Positions 42,122 through 50,610 of a stretch of DNA of 64,000 bases are shown piece by piece. Under the pieces are notes generated by a model, which saw only the letters and a program-made list of their open reading frames with translations, had not been told where the DNA came from and did no database searches. Origin of the DNA: Candidatus Sulfopaludibacter sp. SbA3 (GTDB lineage: Bacteria; Acidobacteriota; Vicinamibacteria; Vicinamibacterales; UBA2999); the NCBI GenBank assembly GCA_945903265.1, contig CAMDNQ010000004.1:62001-126000 (forward strand), in the 5' to 3' direction. A program made the translations under genes and the position numbers. Numbering within the stretch: the first letter of the stretch is position 1; the number at the start of each line of letters is the position of its first letter.

Positions 42122-42148
42122 AACGCCGGGGCTCATCACCCCGGCGTT
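42122..42148. terminator. Perfect 10-bp hairpin terminator
   Basis: AACGCCGGGG (42122-42131) pairs perfectly with CCCCGGCGTT (42139-42148) around a 7-base loop. It follows the lectin-like gene by 12 bases. The T-run is short, so it may also work as a bidirectional barrier toward the convergent receptor gene. Confidence 0.75.
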
Positions 42149-42209
42149 CTGCCTACCGACTACGAACTACCGCCTACCGACTGCGAACTACCCTACCGCC
42201 TACCGACTA
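42149..42209. repeat. CTACCGAC-type repeat array, copy 2
   Basis: About five imperfect units of CTACCGACT/ACGAACTACCGC fill the gap between the terminator and the receptor stop codon, and supply the stop itself (42207-42209). Reverse-complemented, the first 15 bases equal part of the repeat at 35137-35158. Confidence 0.55.
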
Positions 42210-45200
42210 GAACCGAATCCGGAACCCGAGCTGGCCGCGCATCGGGTCGCCGACGCCGTTGCGCCGCGTCTTCGGGTCGAGCCCGATGTCTTCGGCATCG
42301 CGCTTGGTATTCAGCACGTTCAGGTCCGGGCTGCCCTGGAAGGCGACGAAGTCCGGACGCGGGACGTACTGGCCGCCCTGCAGCACGTAGAGCGAATCCA
42401 CGTAGCTGGTGTAGTTGGCGAAGTTGAACGCGTTGAACAGCTCGAACAGCAATTCGACCCTCACGTCGCCGCGGACCGGCAGCGTGCGGGAGAACCGGAA
42501 GTCCACGTTCCGGTACGGGTCGGTGATGAGCGAGTTGCGCGGCACGCCGAGCGGGCGGTCCGCCGCGAGCGTGTCGTTGTTGGTATCGAAGCCCGAGAGC
42601 ACCTGGTAGGGGTGGCCGCCTTCGTATTCGAAGATCGTCGCCACCTGCCAGTCACGCCCGAAGATGCCCCACGACTGCGGCGTCGAATAGACCGCCGACC
42701 CGACGAACCGCGTCGAGTTGGTGACCGACTTCGACCATTCGCACGAGACGCAGTCCGGATTCGACGGCCCCTGCCGGAAGCTGATCGCCACCGAGTCATC
42801 CCACGAATCGTTCCAGGTGACCGAGCCCCGCAGCTGCAGGTTCGTCCAGCGGCTGGTGATCGAACCGGACGCACCCTTGAACTTCATCGTGCCGTAGTTG
42901 CCGTACGTCCAGACCTCGCTGAAGGCGGCGTCCGGGCGAGCGCCCTGGCGGTAGATCACGTCAAACGGGGTGATGCGGCCGCTGGGCAGCAGCGAACCCT
43001 GGCGGTAGGCAACGCCGCCCTGCGGGTTCTTGTTGACGTTGCGGATGTTGTTGTAGCCGCGCGACCAGAGGAATGACCCGGACACCGCGACGCGCTGCGA
43101 CAGTTGACGATCGACGCCAGCATTGGCCTGCCAGGACATCGGCGTCTTCAGGTCGGTGTCGAACACGTTGTTCGTCGGCGGGATGCGCTGCGGAATCAGG
43201 ACCCGGTTGTAGTAATCGGCCGGAAGGCGCCGGATGCCGAGCGGGTTGTAGTACGGGCTGGCCGGGTTGACGGTGCCCGCCCAGATTTGTCCCGCCTCGA
43301 CCTGGCTGAACGTGAAACGGTAGCTGGAGGGCGGTCCATTCCACCCCATCGGATTGGCGATTTCGCCGAGGTACTGGATGCCGTAGAAGGATCCGCCGGC
43401 CGCATGGAACAGCGTTTTGCCTTCGTCGGGCGTCCATGCCACGCCGAGCCTCGGCGCGATGTTGTTGTTGTCGTTATTGAAGCCCTTCATCCCCGGCGAC
43501 CCCGCTTCATCGGTGCGCTCGAGCGTCATCGGGTTGAAGATCTTTTCCGGCAGCGTGTACGCCGAGATGTCGTTCGGGTGATGGTCGTACTGATACCGGA
43601 CGCCGGCGTCGATCGTGAGGCCGGGCTTCGGCTGCCACTGGTCCTGGGCGAAGCCGCTGAAGTAGTGGACCTTCATGTAGACGCCGCCATGGCCCCACGT
43701 CTGAAAGAAGGCGGTCGGCAGGCCGGCGCGGAAGGCGTTGATATCGCTGAAATCCCACACGCCGTCCGGCCCGTAGTTGTTGATCTGCTGGAACTGCGTG
43801 AAGAGATACTGCCCGCCCACCTTGAACGTGTGGGCGTTGCGGTACAGCGTGATGGTGTCGTTGAGCTCCCACTTCGTCTCGAAGTTGTGCTCGCCGCCGC
43901 CGCCGTTGCCGCGGCCGAAGTTGCCGCCCGTGTTACCGCCGATCTGGATGCGCGGTGAGAAGTTGCGGATGTTCTCGCGTCCGCCCTGCATCGGGAACTC
44001 GACCCACGAATCTTCACGGTTCACGCTGAAGCGCATCGTATTGAGGAACCGGTTCGAGGGCACGGAGTTCAGTGAGCCCGCAATCACGTACGTCCGGTCC
44101 TTCGACTCGTTCGTCGTCGTCACAGAGTTGCGCCCGTTCGGGGCGCCCGCGGGGCTGAAGTTGTTGTTGAAGCTGCCGCGCACCGAGACGTTCTGGGTGT
44201 TCGACATGTTCCAGTCGACCTTCAGGTTCGCCTTGTTGTTCCGGGGCTTGAACTGGCGGATCACATTCGCCTCGGTGTCCGCGAGGCCGGGGATGGCAAT
44301 CTGACGGACGGAGTCGAGCGTCGCCTGCGCGATGTTCTGCAGGCGCGGCGTATTCGACCGCGTGGCCTCCGCGAGGCCGAAAAAGAACATCTGATCCTGC
44401 CGGATCGGGCCGCCGATCGTGAGACCGGTCACGCTGCGGTTGAACTCCGAGGCCTGCGGCGCGGGGACCGCCGTGACGATGCCGTCGCTGCCCGTGACGG
44501 TGTTGAACACCGGCTTGTCGAACGCGTCGGACCGGATGAACCCGTAGCCGTAGCCGTCGAAGTTGTTCGTGCCCGACTTGGACACGGCGTTGATGACGCC
44601 GCCGGCGGCGCCGCCGAACTCGGCGGGGTAGCCCTGCGTCACGACGTTGAACTCCTGGACGCCCTCGGTGCTGAAGGTGTTCTGCTCGAGGCCGTTGTCG
44701 AGGCTCTTGTTCGAGACGCCGTCGATGTTGATGCCGTTCTGGTCGCCGCGGTTGCCCGACGCCGAGAACCCGTTCTCGCCGCCGAAGCCCGCGCCGCCAG
44801 ACCGGCCGCGCACGACACCGGGGCTGAGCAGGGCGAACTCGAGGAAGTTGCGACTGTTGGTCGGCAGCCCCTCGATGTCCTTCTGGTTGATCGTGACCGC
44901 CTGCTGTGTCTGCGTCACTTCGATGAGCGGCGCTTCGCCGGTCACGGTGACCGATTCGGTCAGCGACGCCACGGCCATGCCGAGCTCGATGTTGGCTTCA
45001 GAGGCGACCGTCACGACGACGCGGTTGCGCACGGTGCCGAAGCCCGCGAGTTCGGCGCTCACCTCGTACTCGGCCGGCGGCAGCGCCACGAGGCGGAACA
45101 CGCCGTCCGCTTCGGTCACGCTCGTCCGCTGAAACCCGGTCGCGACGTTCGTCGCCGTGACCGTGACGCCGGGCAGCACCGCTTTCGTCGAATCGACGAC

Positions 45201-45314
45201 GCGCCCGACGATCGTTCCTTCGGCCAGCCCCTGCGCCTGCGCGATGGTCGCGCCGGAGAGCAGGGCTGCCAACGCGAGTACGGCCGTAGCCGCCCGCAGC
45301 TGCAACGTCTTCAT
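42207..45314 (-). CDS. TonB-dependent receptor, Oar-like, with carboxypeptidase-regulatory domain
   Basis: The 1035-residue outer-membrane protein has a signal peptide (VLALAALLSGATIAQAQ) and a carboxypeptidase-regulatory-like beta domain (about residues 30-110; GRVVDSTKAVLPGVTVTATN). The plug has SVTVTGEAPLIEV, NGINIDGVSN and EFNVVTQGYPAEFGGAAGG. A large beta-barrel ends LGFRIRF. Such receptors import large or scarce substrates using TonB energy. GGAGG lies five bases before ATG 45314. It is last in a five-gene minus-strand cluster, which suggests a substrate shared with the upstream CopD-like and DUF6152 proteins. Confidence 0.92.
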   Translation of the reverse strand: MKTLQLRAATAVLALAALLSGATIAQAQGLAEGTIVGRVVDSTKAVLPGVTVTATNVATGFQRTSVTEADGVFRLVALPPAEYEVSAELAGFGTVRNRVVVTVASEANIELGMAVASLTESVTVTGEAPLIEVTQTQQAVTINQKDIEGLPTNSRNFLEFALLSPGVVRGRSGGAGFGGENGFSASGNRGDQNGINIDGVSNKSLDNGLEQNTFSTEGVQEFNVVTQGYPAEFGGAAGGVINAVSKSGTNNFDGYGYGFIRSDAFDKPVFNTVTGSDGIVTAVPAPQASEFNRSVTGLTIGGPIRQDQMFFFGLAEATRSNTPRLQNIAQATLDSVRQIAIPGLADTEANVIRQFKPRNNKANLKVDWNMSNTQNVSVRGSFNNNFSPAGAPNGRNSVTTTNESKDRTYVIAGSLNSVPSNRFLNTMRFSVNREDSWVEFPMQGGRENIRNFSPRIQIGGNTGGNFGRGNGGGGEHNFETKWELNDTITLYRNAHTFKVGGQYLFTQFQQINNYGPDGVWDFSDINAFRAGLPTAFFQTWGHGGVYMKVHYFSGFAQDQWQPKPGLTIDAGVRYQYDHHPNDISAYTLPEKIFNPMTLERTDEAGSPGMKGFNNDNNNIAPRLGVAWTPDEGKTLFHAAGGSFYGIQYLGEIANPMGWNGPPSSYRFTFSQVEAGQIWAGTVNPASPYYNPLGIRRLPADYYNRVLIPQRIPPTNNVFDTDLKTPMSWQANAGVDRQLSQRVAVSGSFLWSRGYNNIRNVNKNPQGGVAYRQGSLLPSGRITPFDVIYRQGARPDAAFSEVWTYGNYGTMKFKGASGSITSRWTNLQLRGSVTWNDSWDDSVAISFRQGPSNPDCVSCEWSKSVTNSTRFVGSAVYSTPQSWGIFGRDWQVATIFEYEGGHPYQVLSGFDTNNDTLAADRPLGVPRNSLITDPYRNVDFRFSRTLPVRGDVRVELLFELFNAFNFANYTSYVDSLYVLQGGQYVPRPDFVAFQGSPDLNVLNTKRDAEDIGLDPKTRRNGVGDPMRGQLGFRIRF

Positions 45315-45338
45315 GAAGCCTCCATTGAGTAGTGCCAA

Positions 45339-46187
45339 CTAACCGCGTTCCTTCGTGTACATGTGCGCGCCGTCCGACTCGACGCACGGCGGATCTTCGA
45401 CCTGGACGAGCGGATTGCGATTTAAGCGCAGGACCCGCTGGTCCATCTTCCACGGCTCCGCCAGCACGTCGGGGTCGTGGACGGTGACGTCGTAGAAGAT
45501 CACGTTCCCCTGCCGGCGGAAGCGCTCTTCGACGCGCATCTTGTTCGTGTGGAAATATCCCGGCCATCCGATCCACGTCTCTTCGTTGAAGCCTTCGACG
45601 TCGATGACCAGCGTGTCGCCGTCCCAGCGCCCGACCGAATCGCCCATGTACGACTGGTCACGCGAGTTGAGCTTGTCGTGCGCCCGGTTCAGCGGCACGT
45701 ACCGCCAGGTGTTCTTCTGCTGGTAGAGCAGCACCACTTCGGTTGGCGTCGCCAGGATCTTCATCGGCGCGCCCATGCGCGGGACGCCGGCAGGGAAGCA
45801 CTTGAAGTTGGAGTCCTCGGCGTTGCCGTTGACGTCCAGATAGTCGACGCGCTCCCAGAACTCCGGCTTGTACATCGGCACGTTCGAGAAGAACCGCGAC
45901 GTCATGCCGGCGTCGCGCTCCTGGTTCACCGGGCTCGCCTTCCGGTCGTTCCGGAGATTGTGGTAGTTGCCGGTGGCGTCAAAGCGCGTCTGGAGCGCGG
46001 CGTTGCCGCCGAAGTTGGCGCCCTGGTTGCCCCAGCGCCCACTGAGGTCCGGCTTGCCGTCGGACAGCCGGGGCATTGGCGCGTTGAGTTCCTCGGCCGT
46101 CGGACGATTGCCGCCGCCCTCACCTTCCTGTGCGAAGGCAAGACCCGGGACGGACGCGAGTGCCAGGAGCAGCGTCAGGATTCTCAT
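45339..46187 (-). CDS. Secreted protein of unknown function
   Basis: The 282-residue protein has a signal peptide (MRILTLLLALASVPGLAFAQ) and a mature part opening with SDGKPDLSGRWGNQG, a motif seen in many secreted acidobacterial and proteobacterial proteins. It continues with a Cys in FKCFPAGVPRMG, GRWDGDTLVIDVEGF and a C-terminal CVESDGAHMYTKERG. No catalytic motif is identified. It lies nine bases after the DUF6152 gene and 24 before the receptor gene, so it should share their transcript. Confidence 0.8.
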   Translation of the reverse strand: MRILTLLLALASVPGLAFAQEGEGGGNRPTAEELNAPMPRLSDGKPDLSGRWGNQGANFGGNAALQTRFDATGNYHNLRNDRKASPVNQERDAGMTSRFFSNVPMYKPEFWERVDYLDVNGNAEDSNFKCFPAGVPRMGAPMKILATPTEVVLLYQQKNTWRYVPLNRAHDKLNSRDQSYMGDSVGRWDGDTLVIDVEGFNEETWIGWPGYFHTNKMRVEERFRRQGNVIFYDVTVHDPDVLAEPWKMDQRVLRLNRNPLVQVEDPPCVESDGAHMYTKERG

Positions 46188-46196
46188 CGCAGGCCC

Positions 46197-46652
46197 TTAC
46201 TGGAACTTCGTCGGGCGGCCGTTGCCGAGCCCGCCCTTACCGTCTTTGTTGAGCGGATCGACGCCGACGTTGCCGAACGTCAGGTAGATGAATTTCTCGT
46301 CGGGCGTCTTGATGGTGAAGACGTAGCCGCGCGGCGAGCCGTTGCGCGCCAGCGCCAGACTTGCGGTGTAGGTCGCGCCGACCTTCCAGAAATCACGGTC
46401 GCTCAGCCCCGCCGCGCGCATCTGGTTCGGTCCCGCGTGGACGAGCGTCCAGGTCGTCGTCGCGCCATCCGGCTCTTTCACATCCACCAGGAAATTGACG
46501 TGAGGATTGACCCAGTTGATCTTCTTGAGCACGCCGGTGATGACGACGACGTTGTTCTGATCGAACTCGGCCTGCATGGCATGGTGCGCCACGGCCGGGA
46601 CGGCGATCGCGAGCAGGGTGACGAGCGCGAACCCCCAGAGACTGCGGGACAT
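46197..46652 (-). CDS. DUF6152-family periplasmic protein with His-His N-terminus
   Basis: The 151-residue protein has a signal peptide whose AVA cleavage site would leave the mature protein beginning HHAMQAEFDQNN. The core follows the DUF6152 pattern from memory: VVITGVLKKINWVNPHVNF, VHAGPNQMRAAGLSDRDFW, GATYTASLALARNG and FTIKTPDEKF. An N-terminal His is how CopC and LPMO proteins build a copper His-brace. Whether this one binds metal is my hypothesis. GGAGG precedes the ATG. Upstream are two CopD-like membrane proteins, downstream the receptor. Confidence 0.8.
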   Translation of the reverse strand: MSRSLWGFALVTLLAIAVPAVAHHAMQAEFDQNNVVVITGVLKKINWVNPHVNFLVDVKEPDGATTTWTLVHAGPNQMRAAGLSDRDFWKVGATYTASLALARNGSPRGYVFTIKTPDEKFIYLTFGNVGVDPLNKDGKGGLGNGRPTKFQ

Positions 46653-46687
46653 GGAAGGAACCTCCTGGCCGAATTGCGGGCTAGATT

Positions 46688-47191
46688 TTACACCCCGGAG
46701 ACAGGGTCCGGGACCAGATACGGAATCATCCGGCCGAAGTACATCACCGCAAACCAGGAGACGAGGGAGACGGCCCCAATCGCCTTGGCCGCGAGGGGCG
46801 GATCGCCGTGCGGATCGAGCGCCATCAGTTTCCGGCTGTAAAACCACTCGAACACCAGGGCGTTGACCCCCGCGAGAAGCAGAAAGAGGAGCTTGAACCA
46901 CATCGAGACGTTGCGCACGTACTGGTCCGGCTGCGAAATCAGGAAGACCAGGCCGGTGAGGAAATTGGCAAAAAGTGCGGCTTTGGCCCACGGAATCAGT
47001 CTCCAGGCGGCATGGAGCGGCACGCTTCGCAGGAAACCCAGGAGCCGCAGGTCGAAGAATCCCGCAGTTCCGATCAGGACGCATAACCCGAGAAAGTGCA
47101 CGCTTTCGCAGAGCGGCCAGAGCCAGCCCACTTCCTGCTGAAACAGCAGGGAGAGCTGGGTGAAGCGAAGCCAGTCGACGAGAGCATCCAT
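46688..47191 (-). CDS. CopD/DUF6644-like membrane protein, second copy
   Basis: The 167-residue protein has four membrane helices and the pattern LWPLCESVHFLGLCVLIGT, DLRLLGFLRSVPLHAAWR, FANFLTGLVFLI and KLLFLLLAGVNAL, related to its neighbour at 47203. Histidines lie at the ends of helices (ESVHFLG, PLHAAW). The topology resembles the CopD copper-import module. The label DUF6644 is from memory. It starts 11 bases after its paralogue, implying a heteromeric pair. Confidence 0.72.
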   Translation of the reverse strand: MDALVDWLRFTQLSLLFQQEVGWLWPLCESVHFLGLCVLIGTAGFFDLRLLGFLRSVPLHAAWRLIPWAKAALFANFLTGLVFLISQPDQYVRNVSMWFKLLFLLLAGVNALVFEWFYSRKLMALDPHGDPPLAAKAIGAVSLVSWFAVMYFGRMIPYLVPDPVSGV

Positions 47192-47202
47192 CTCTGGCGC
47201 CC

Positions 47203-47682
47203 TTAAAGGATGTACGCCATGAGGCGGCCGGCCACGGTCGCCCCGGTCCACAAGAGGAGCGAGACGACCGCCAGTACGCGCGCCTCGGACGGCACGGGGG
47301 CCGACAGTGTGGCTGCGTTCCTGAAAACCAGGCGCCGAATGCGGACATACACGATCAGGGCAAGGGCAATGCACGCCAGCTTCACGTGGAAGACCGTCTG
47401 AAACGCTTTTTGTTCCGCGGAGGGCAGAAACAGCAAAACCCCTGTGATGGCGTTGACGGCAAACGCTGTCCAGATCAGGAGCGGGGCGCGCTGCAGCGCG
47501 GCAAGCGGTACGCCGCGTGGAATGCCGAGGAGCCGCAGGTCCATCACGATGCACGTCCCGACGACGATCGACAGGCCGAGCGTGTGCAGGGTGAGGATCG
47601 TGGGATACGCGAGCAGCGTCTCGGCGCCGCCGACCCACTGCGCCAGTGCGCTGTCCTGCAACCGGAGAAGAAATTCACTCAT
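47203..47682 (-). CDS. CopD/DUF6644-like membrane protein, first copy
   Basis: The 159-residue paralogue of the next gene has four helices and the matching motifs LTLHTLGLSIVVGTCIVMDLRLLG (as blocks LTLHTLGLSIV and VMDLRLLG), LAALQRAPLLIW, FAVNAITGVLLFL and VFHVKLACIALA. Helix histidines are conserved between the pair. It is first in the five-gene cluster that ends with the TonB-dependent receptor. A perfect ATTTGACGTCAAAT palindrome lies about 20 bases before its ATG. Confidence 0.72.
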   Translation of the reverse strand: MSEFLLRLQDSALAQWVGGAETLLAYPTILTLHTLGLSIVVGTCIVMDLRLLGIPRGVPLAALQRAPLLIWTAFAVNAITGVLLFLPSAEQKAFQTVFHVKLACIALALIVYVRIRRLVFRNAATLSAPVPSEARVLAVVSLLLWTGATVAGRLMAYIL

Positions 47683-47702
47683 CGCGCGTCCGCGTCGCTC
47701 CG

Positions 47703-47716
47703 ATTTGACGTCAAAT
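47703..47716. promoter_or_regulatory. Perfect 14-bp palindrome ATTTGACGTCAAAT
   Basis: The palindrome is centred on TGACGTCA and lies 20 bases upstream of the first gene of the DUF6644-DUF6152-receptor cluster, next to CTTGACCTGA. Its place and AT-rich arms in a GC-rich genome suggest an operator. The cognate regulator is not in the window. Confidence 0.45.
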
Positions 47717-47893
47717 TGTCTTGACCTGACTCTAGCGTAGCGGCAAAACACGAAAGCTCAGTTGGCGCGTTCCCCCGGGTAAGCATTCGGCCCCACGGTT
47801 CCGCGGTATCCCCAACAATCCACGACTAACTCAACACGCGAAGGCGCGCGCAGATCCAGGATCTGTTCGCCCGTCGCGACACCGGAGGACTAT

Positions 47894-49852
47894 TTGAAAC
47901 TATCGAGACTGATTCTCACTGCCGTACTCGGCGTCTTTGCAGGCACCCTGATGGTTCCAGCGACGGCGAGCGCGCATACGACCGTAATCTGCCACCAGGA
48001 CGTGGCAGGCGTGACCACCTTTTACGCGGGTTCATACCACTCGCCGTTCGAAGCTCCGTCCCCCGTTGGGGTCATCATCGTCGACGGATTCTCGTACCCC
48101 TTTTCAGGATGGATTTACCCCGCGGCGCTGCCGGCTGGCGCGGTCTGCGTGCCCTTTATTCCGGGCACCGGCTTCGGCACCCCGTCCGCGGTGGTGCACT
48201 ACCAGACCTTCACTAGCGCATTTCAACCGGGAGCTCATACGATCTCCTTCGACACATCAACGCAGGTACAGTCGCCGTGGGGACAGTTTCCCGCCATCAC
48301 CTTCGGCGCCGCCGCCTGCGCTGATGCCGATTTCGATGGTCTGTGCAACGCGGTCGATGCGTGCCCGCTTGATGCGGCCAATGACGGCGACGGCGATGGT
48401 CTCTGCGCGAATGCGGACAACTGCCCGCTCAATTACAACCCCGCACAGGCGGATCTGAACGGGAACGGCCAGGGTGATGCGTGCGAAGGCGTCGTCTGCG
48501 GCAACGGCCTCGTCCAGGGCTCCGAGCAGTGCGACGACGGCAACATTGCCGGCGGCGACGGATGTTCGGCCATCTGCACGGTTGAGCTCGCCGACCAGGA
48601 ACCGAACGCGGACGCAGGCGACGACCAGACGGTCGCGGAAGGCCAGTCGGTCTCGCTTGACGGCAGCGGCAGCAACGACCCGGACGGCGACGCACTGAGC
48701 TACAGCTGGACGCAGGTCGCGGGCACGTCGGTGACCCTCACGGGTGCCAACTCGGCGAACCCGTCGTTCACGTCACCCACGGTCGCTATCGGCGGCGAGA
48801 CGCTGACCTTCCAGCTCGCCGTGGAAGCCAACGATGTCTCGGATACCGACACCGTGGACATCACCGTCGCCAACGTCAACAACGTGCCGGTCGCGGATGC
48901 GGGCAATGACCAGTCAATCGCGGAAGGCGCCCCGGGCGCGCTCGACGGCAGCAGCAGCTACGACGGCGACTCGGACGCCCTGTCTTACGTGTGGCTGCAG
49001 ACGAGCGGTCCGGCGGTCGTGCTGAACGGCGACAACACCGCAACCCCGAGCTTCACGGCTCCGTTTGCCGGTTCGGGCGGTGCCAACGGTGTCGTCGCGA
49101 CGCTGGTCTTCACGCTGTATGTGAGCGATGGCTACGAAGCGACCCCCTCCTCGGACACGGTGTCGATTGCCATCACAAACACCAACAACGATCCGGTCGC
49201 GGACGGCGGCTCGGACTGGACGATCAACGAGAACAGCGCGGTTTCGTTGAACGGCAACGGCAGCAGCGATCCTGACGGCGATGCGCTCACCTACGAGTGG
49301 GTGCAGATCGGCGGTCCGGCCGTGACGATCACGGGCGACACGACGGCCACGCCGAACATCACCACGCCGTTCGTGAACGCCGGCGGTCTGGACCTCACGT
49401 TCCAGGTGTCGGTTGACGATGGCTACGGCGGCAACGGGTTCGACACCGTTGTTGTGCACGTCCAGAACGCGAACGATCCGCCGAACGCCGCGCTGGCGCA
49501 GCCGAGCGTCGCGTGCCTCTGGGCGCCGGATCACCGCCTGGTGCCGGTCAGCATTACCGGTGTCAGCGACCCGAACGCCAACGCGACGATCACCATCACC
49601 AGCGTCACGCAGGATGAGCCGACCAACGGCCTCGGCGACGGCGACACGTCGGTTGACGCGGTGATCAACAGCAACGGCACCGTGCTCCTTCGCTCCGAGC
49701 GCTCGGGCAAGGGCAACGGCCGCGTCTATCACGTGCACTTCACGGCGGCTGACCTCGAAGGCAGCTCCGACGGTGTCGTGACGGTCTGCGTGCCGCACGA
49801 CCGCAAGAAGCCCGCGGTCGACGGCGGCGAGCTGTTCAACTCGACTAACTAA
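47894..49852 (+). CDS. Secreted modular protein: thrombospondin-3 repeats, Cys-rich repeat and PKD-like domains
   Basis: The 652-residue protein has a signal peptide (VLGVFAGTLMVPATASA) and a beta-rich N-terminal region. Next come calcium-binding thrombospondin type-3 repeats (DADFDGLCNAVDACPLD, DNCPLNYNPAQADLNGNG) and a DUF4215 Cys-rich repeat (CGNGLVQGSEQCDDGN). Three PKD/REJ-like domains follow, each with SVSLDGSGSNDPDGD-type motifs. A C-terminal domain starts CLWAPDHRLVPV. TTG is the start, four bases after GGAGGA. It is probably a cell-surface or extracellular adhesion protein stabilised by calcium. It ends in an intrinsic terminator. Confidence 0.88.
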   Translation: MKLSRLILTAVLGVFAGTLMVPATASAHTTVICHQDVAGVTTFYAGSYHSPFEAPSPVGVIIVDGFSYPFSGWIYPAALPAGAVCVPFIPGTGFGTPSAVVHYQTFTSAFQPGAHTISFDTSTQVQSPWGQFPAITFGAAACADADFDGLCNAVDACPLDAANDGDGDGLCANADNCPLNYNPAQADLNGNGQGDACEGVVCGNGLVQGSEQCDDGNIAGGDGCSAICTVELADQEPNADAGDDQTVAEGQSVSLDGSGSNDPDGDALSYSWTQVAGTSVTLTGANSANPSFTSPTVAIGGETLTFQLAVEANDVSDTDTVDITVANVNNVPVADAGNDQSIAEGAPGALDGSSSYDGDSDALSYVWLQTSGPAVVLNGDNTATPSFTAPFAGSGGANGVVATLVFTLYVSDGYEATPSSDTVSIAITNTNNDPVADGGSDWTINENSAVSLNGNGSSDPDGDALTYEWVQIGGPAVTITGDTTATPNITTPFVNAGGLDLTFQVSVDDGYGGNGFDTVVVHVQNANDPPNAALAQPSVACLWAPDHRLVPVSITGVSDPNANATITITSVTQDEPTNGLGDGDTSVDAVINSNGTVLLRSERSGKGNGRVYHVHFTAADLEGSSDGVVTVCVPHDRKKPAVDGGELFNSTN

Positions 49853-49878
49853 CCGTCGGGCAACCGGCGTATCCTTGG

Positions 49879-49913
49879 GGGCGGGATCCTGACGGGTCCC
49901 GCCCTTTTTCTTT
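49879..49913 (+). terminator. Intrinsic terminator
   Basis: GGGCGGGA (49879-49886) pairs perfectly with TCCCGCCC (49897-49904), followed by TTTTTCTTTT. It ends the transcript of the modular secreted protein. Confidence 0.93.
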
Positions 49914-49926
49914 TGTGGAGGACCAG

Positions 49927-50610
49927 ATGCGCCTGACGGCCATTCTTTTCACGTTGGTACTAGCGATGCCCGCTCTGGCGGCCGCCCAGGAATGGGAGGA
50001 GTTCGTCAGCATTCAGGACGGATTTGCGGTCAATTTTCCCGGCAAGCCGCGGGTGACTGAGATGAAGTGGCAGTCACAGCTGCGGTACGAGCTGCCCGCC
50101 CGCGTCTACAGCGCCGAGAAGGGCGCCGAGAAATTCACGATGACCGTCGTCGACTACTCATCCCTCGAGCAGCTGGGGAACGCACGCTGGAAGCAGTGCC
50201 CTCCAGGCAACGCGCAGTGCCGCGACGGCGGTGTGAGCATCGGCCCCGGCTACTGGAAGCAGGACGAGCGCGGCGCGATGACGTTCGCCGCCGCCAAGTA
50301 CCTCAAGGGTCCCTACAAGGTGAGCGACTACACCTGGGACTGGCAGGACATGGTGGAAGGCGAGCAGCTCCAGCTCGATGCCGCCGACGGCCGCCGCGTG
50401 CTGGTGTTCATCACGATGCACCAGCGCAAGCTGTACATCCTCGAGGCATCCGCGCCCCATCACCATCCCGAACCCGGACTCTTCCAGCAGTCACTCGGGT
50501 ATGTGAACGAAGCGGGCAAACGGATTCGCTACACGGAGACGATCTACTCGAACTCGTACCACGGCCTCGGCGTGTATCCGCGCCCGGCGTTCCGCGTCAG
50601 CGGCGAGTAA
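49927..50610 (+). CDS. Secreted protein of unknown function, paralogue A
   Basis: The 227-residue protein has a signal peptide (FTLVLAMPALAAAQ) and shares order and wording with the product of 53666-54325: FVSIQDGFAVNFPGKP against YTGRQDLFIVNFPAQP, LPARVYSAEKG against LPARVYTAVEG, TVVDYSSLEQ against TVVDYSKVEQ, and GLFQQSLGYVNEAGKRIRY against ALFQQSLGFFDKEGVRVRY. Two Cys lie in CPPGNAQC. No enzymatic motif is seen. GGAGG five bases upstream fixes the start. Its 3' end overlaps the HerA-like gene by 14 bases, convergent. Confidence 0.8.
   Translation: MRLTAILFTLVLAMPALAAAQEWEEFVSIQDGFAVNFPGKPRVTEMKWQSQLRYELPARVYSAEKGAEKFTMTVVDYSSLEQLGNARWKQCPPGNAQCRDGGVSIGPGYWKQDERGAMTFAAAKYLKGPYKVSDYTWDWQDMVEGEQLQLDAADGRRVLVFITMHQRKLYILEASAPHHHPEPGLFQQSLGYVNEAGKRIRYTETIYSNSYHGLGVYPRPAFRVSGE

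Noticed and set aside
45477-46841. 454-residue plus-strand open frame across the DUF6152 region
   Set aside because: It spans two real minus-strand genes with signal peptides and ribosome sites; its own sequence has no fold-like pattern.
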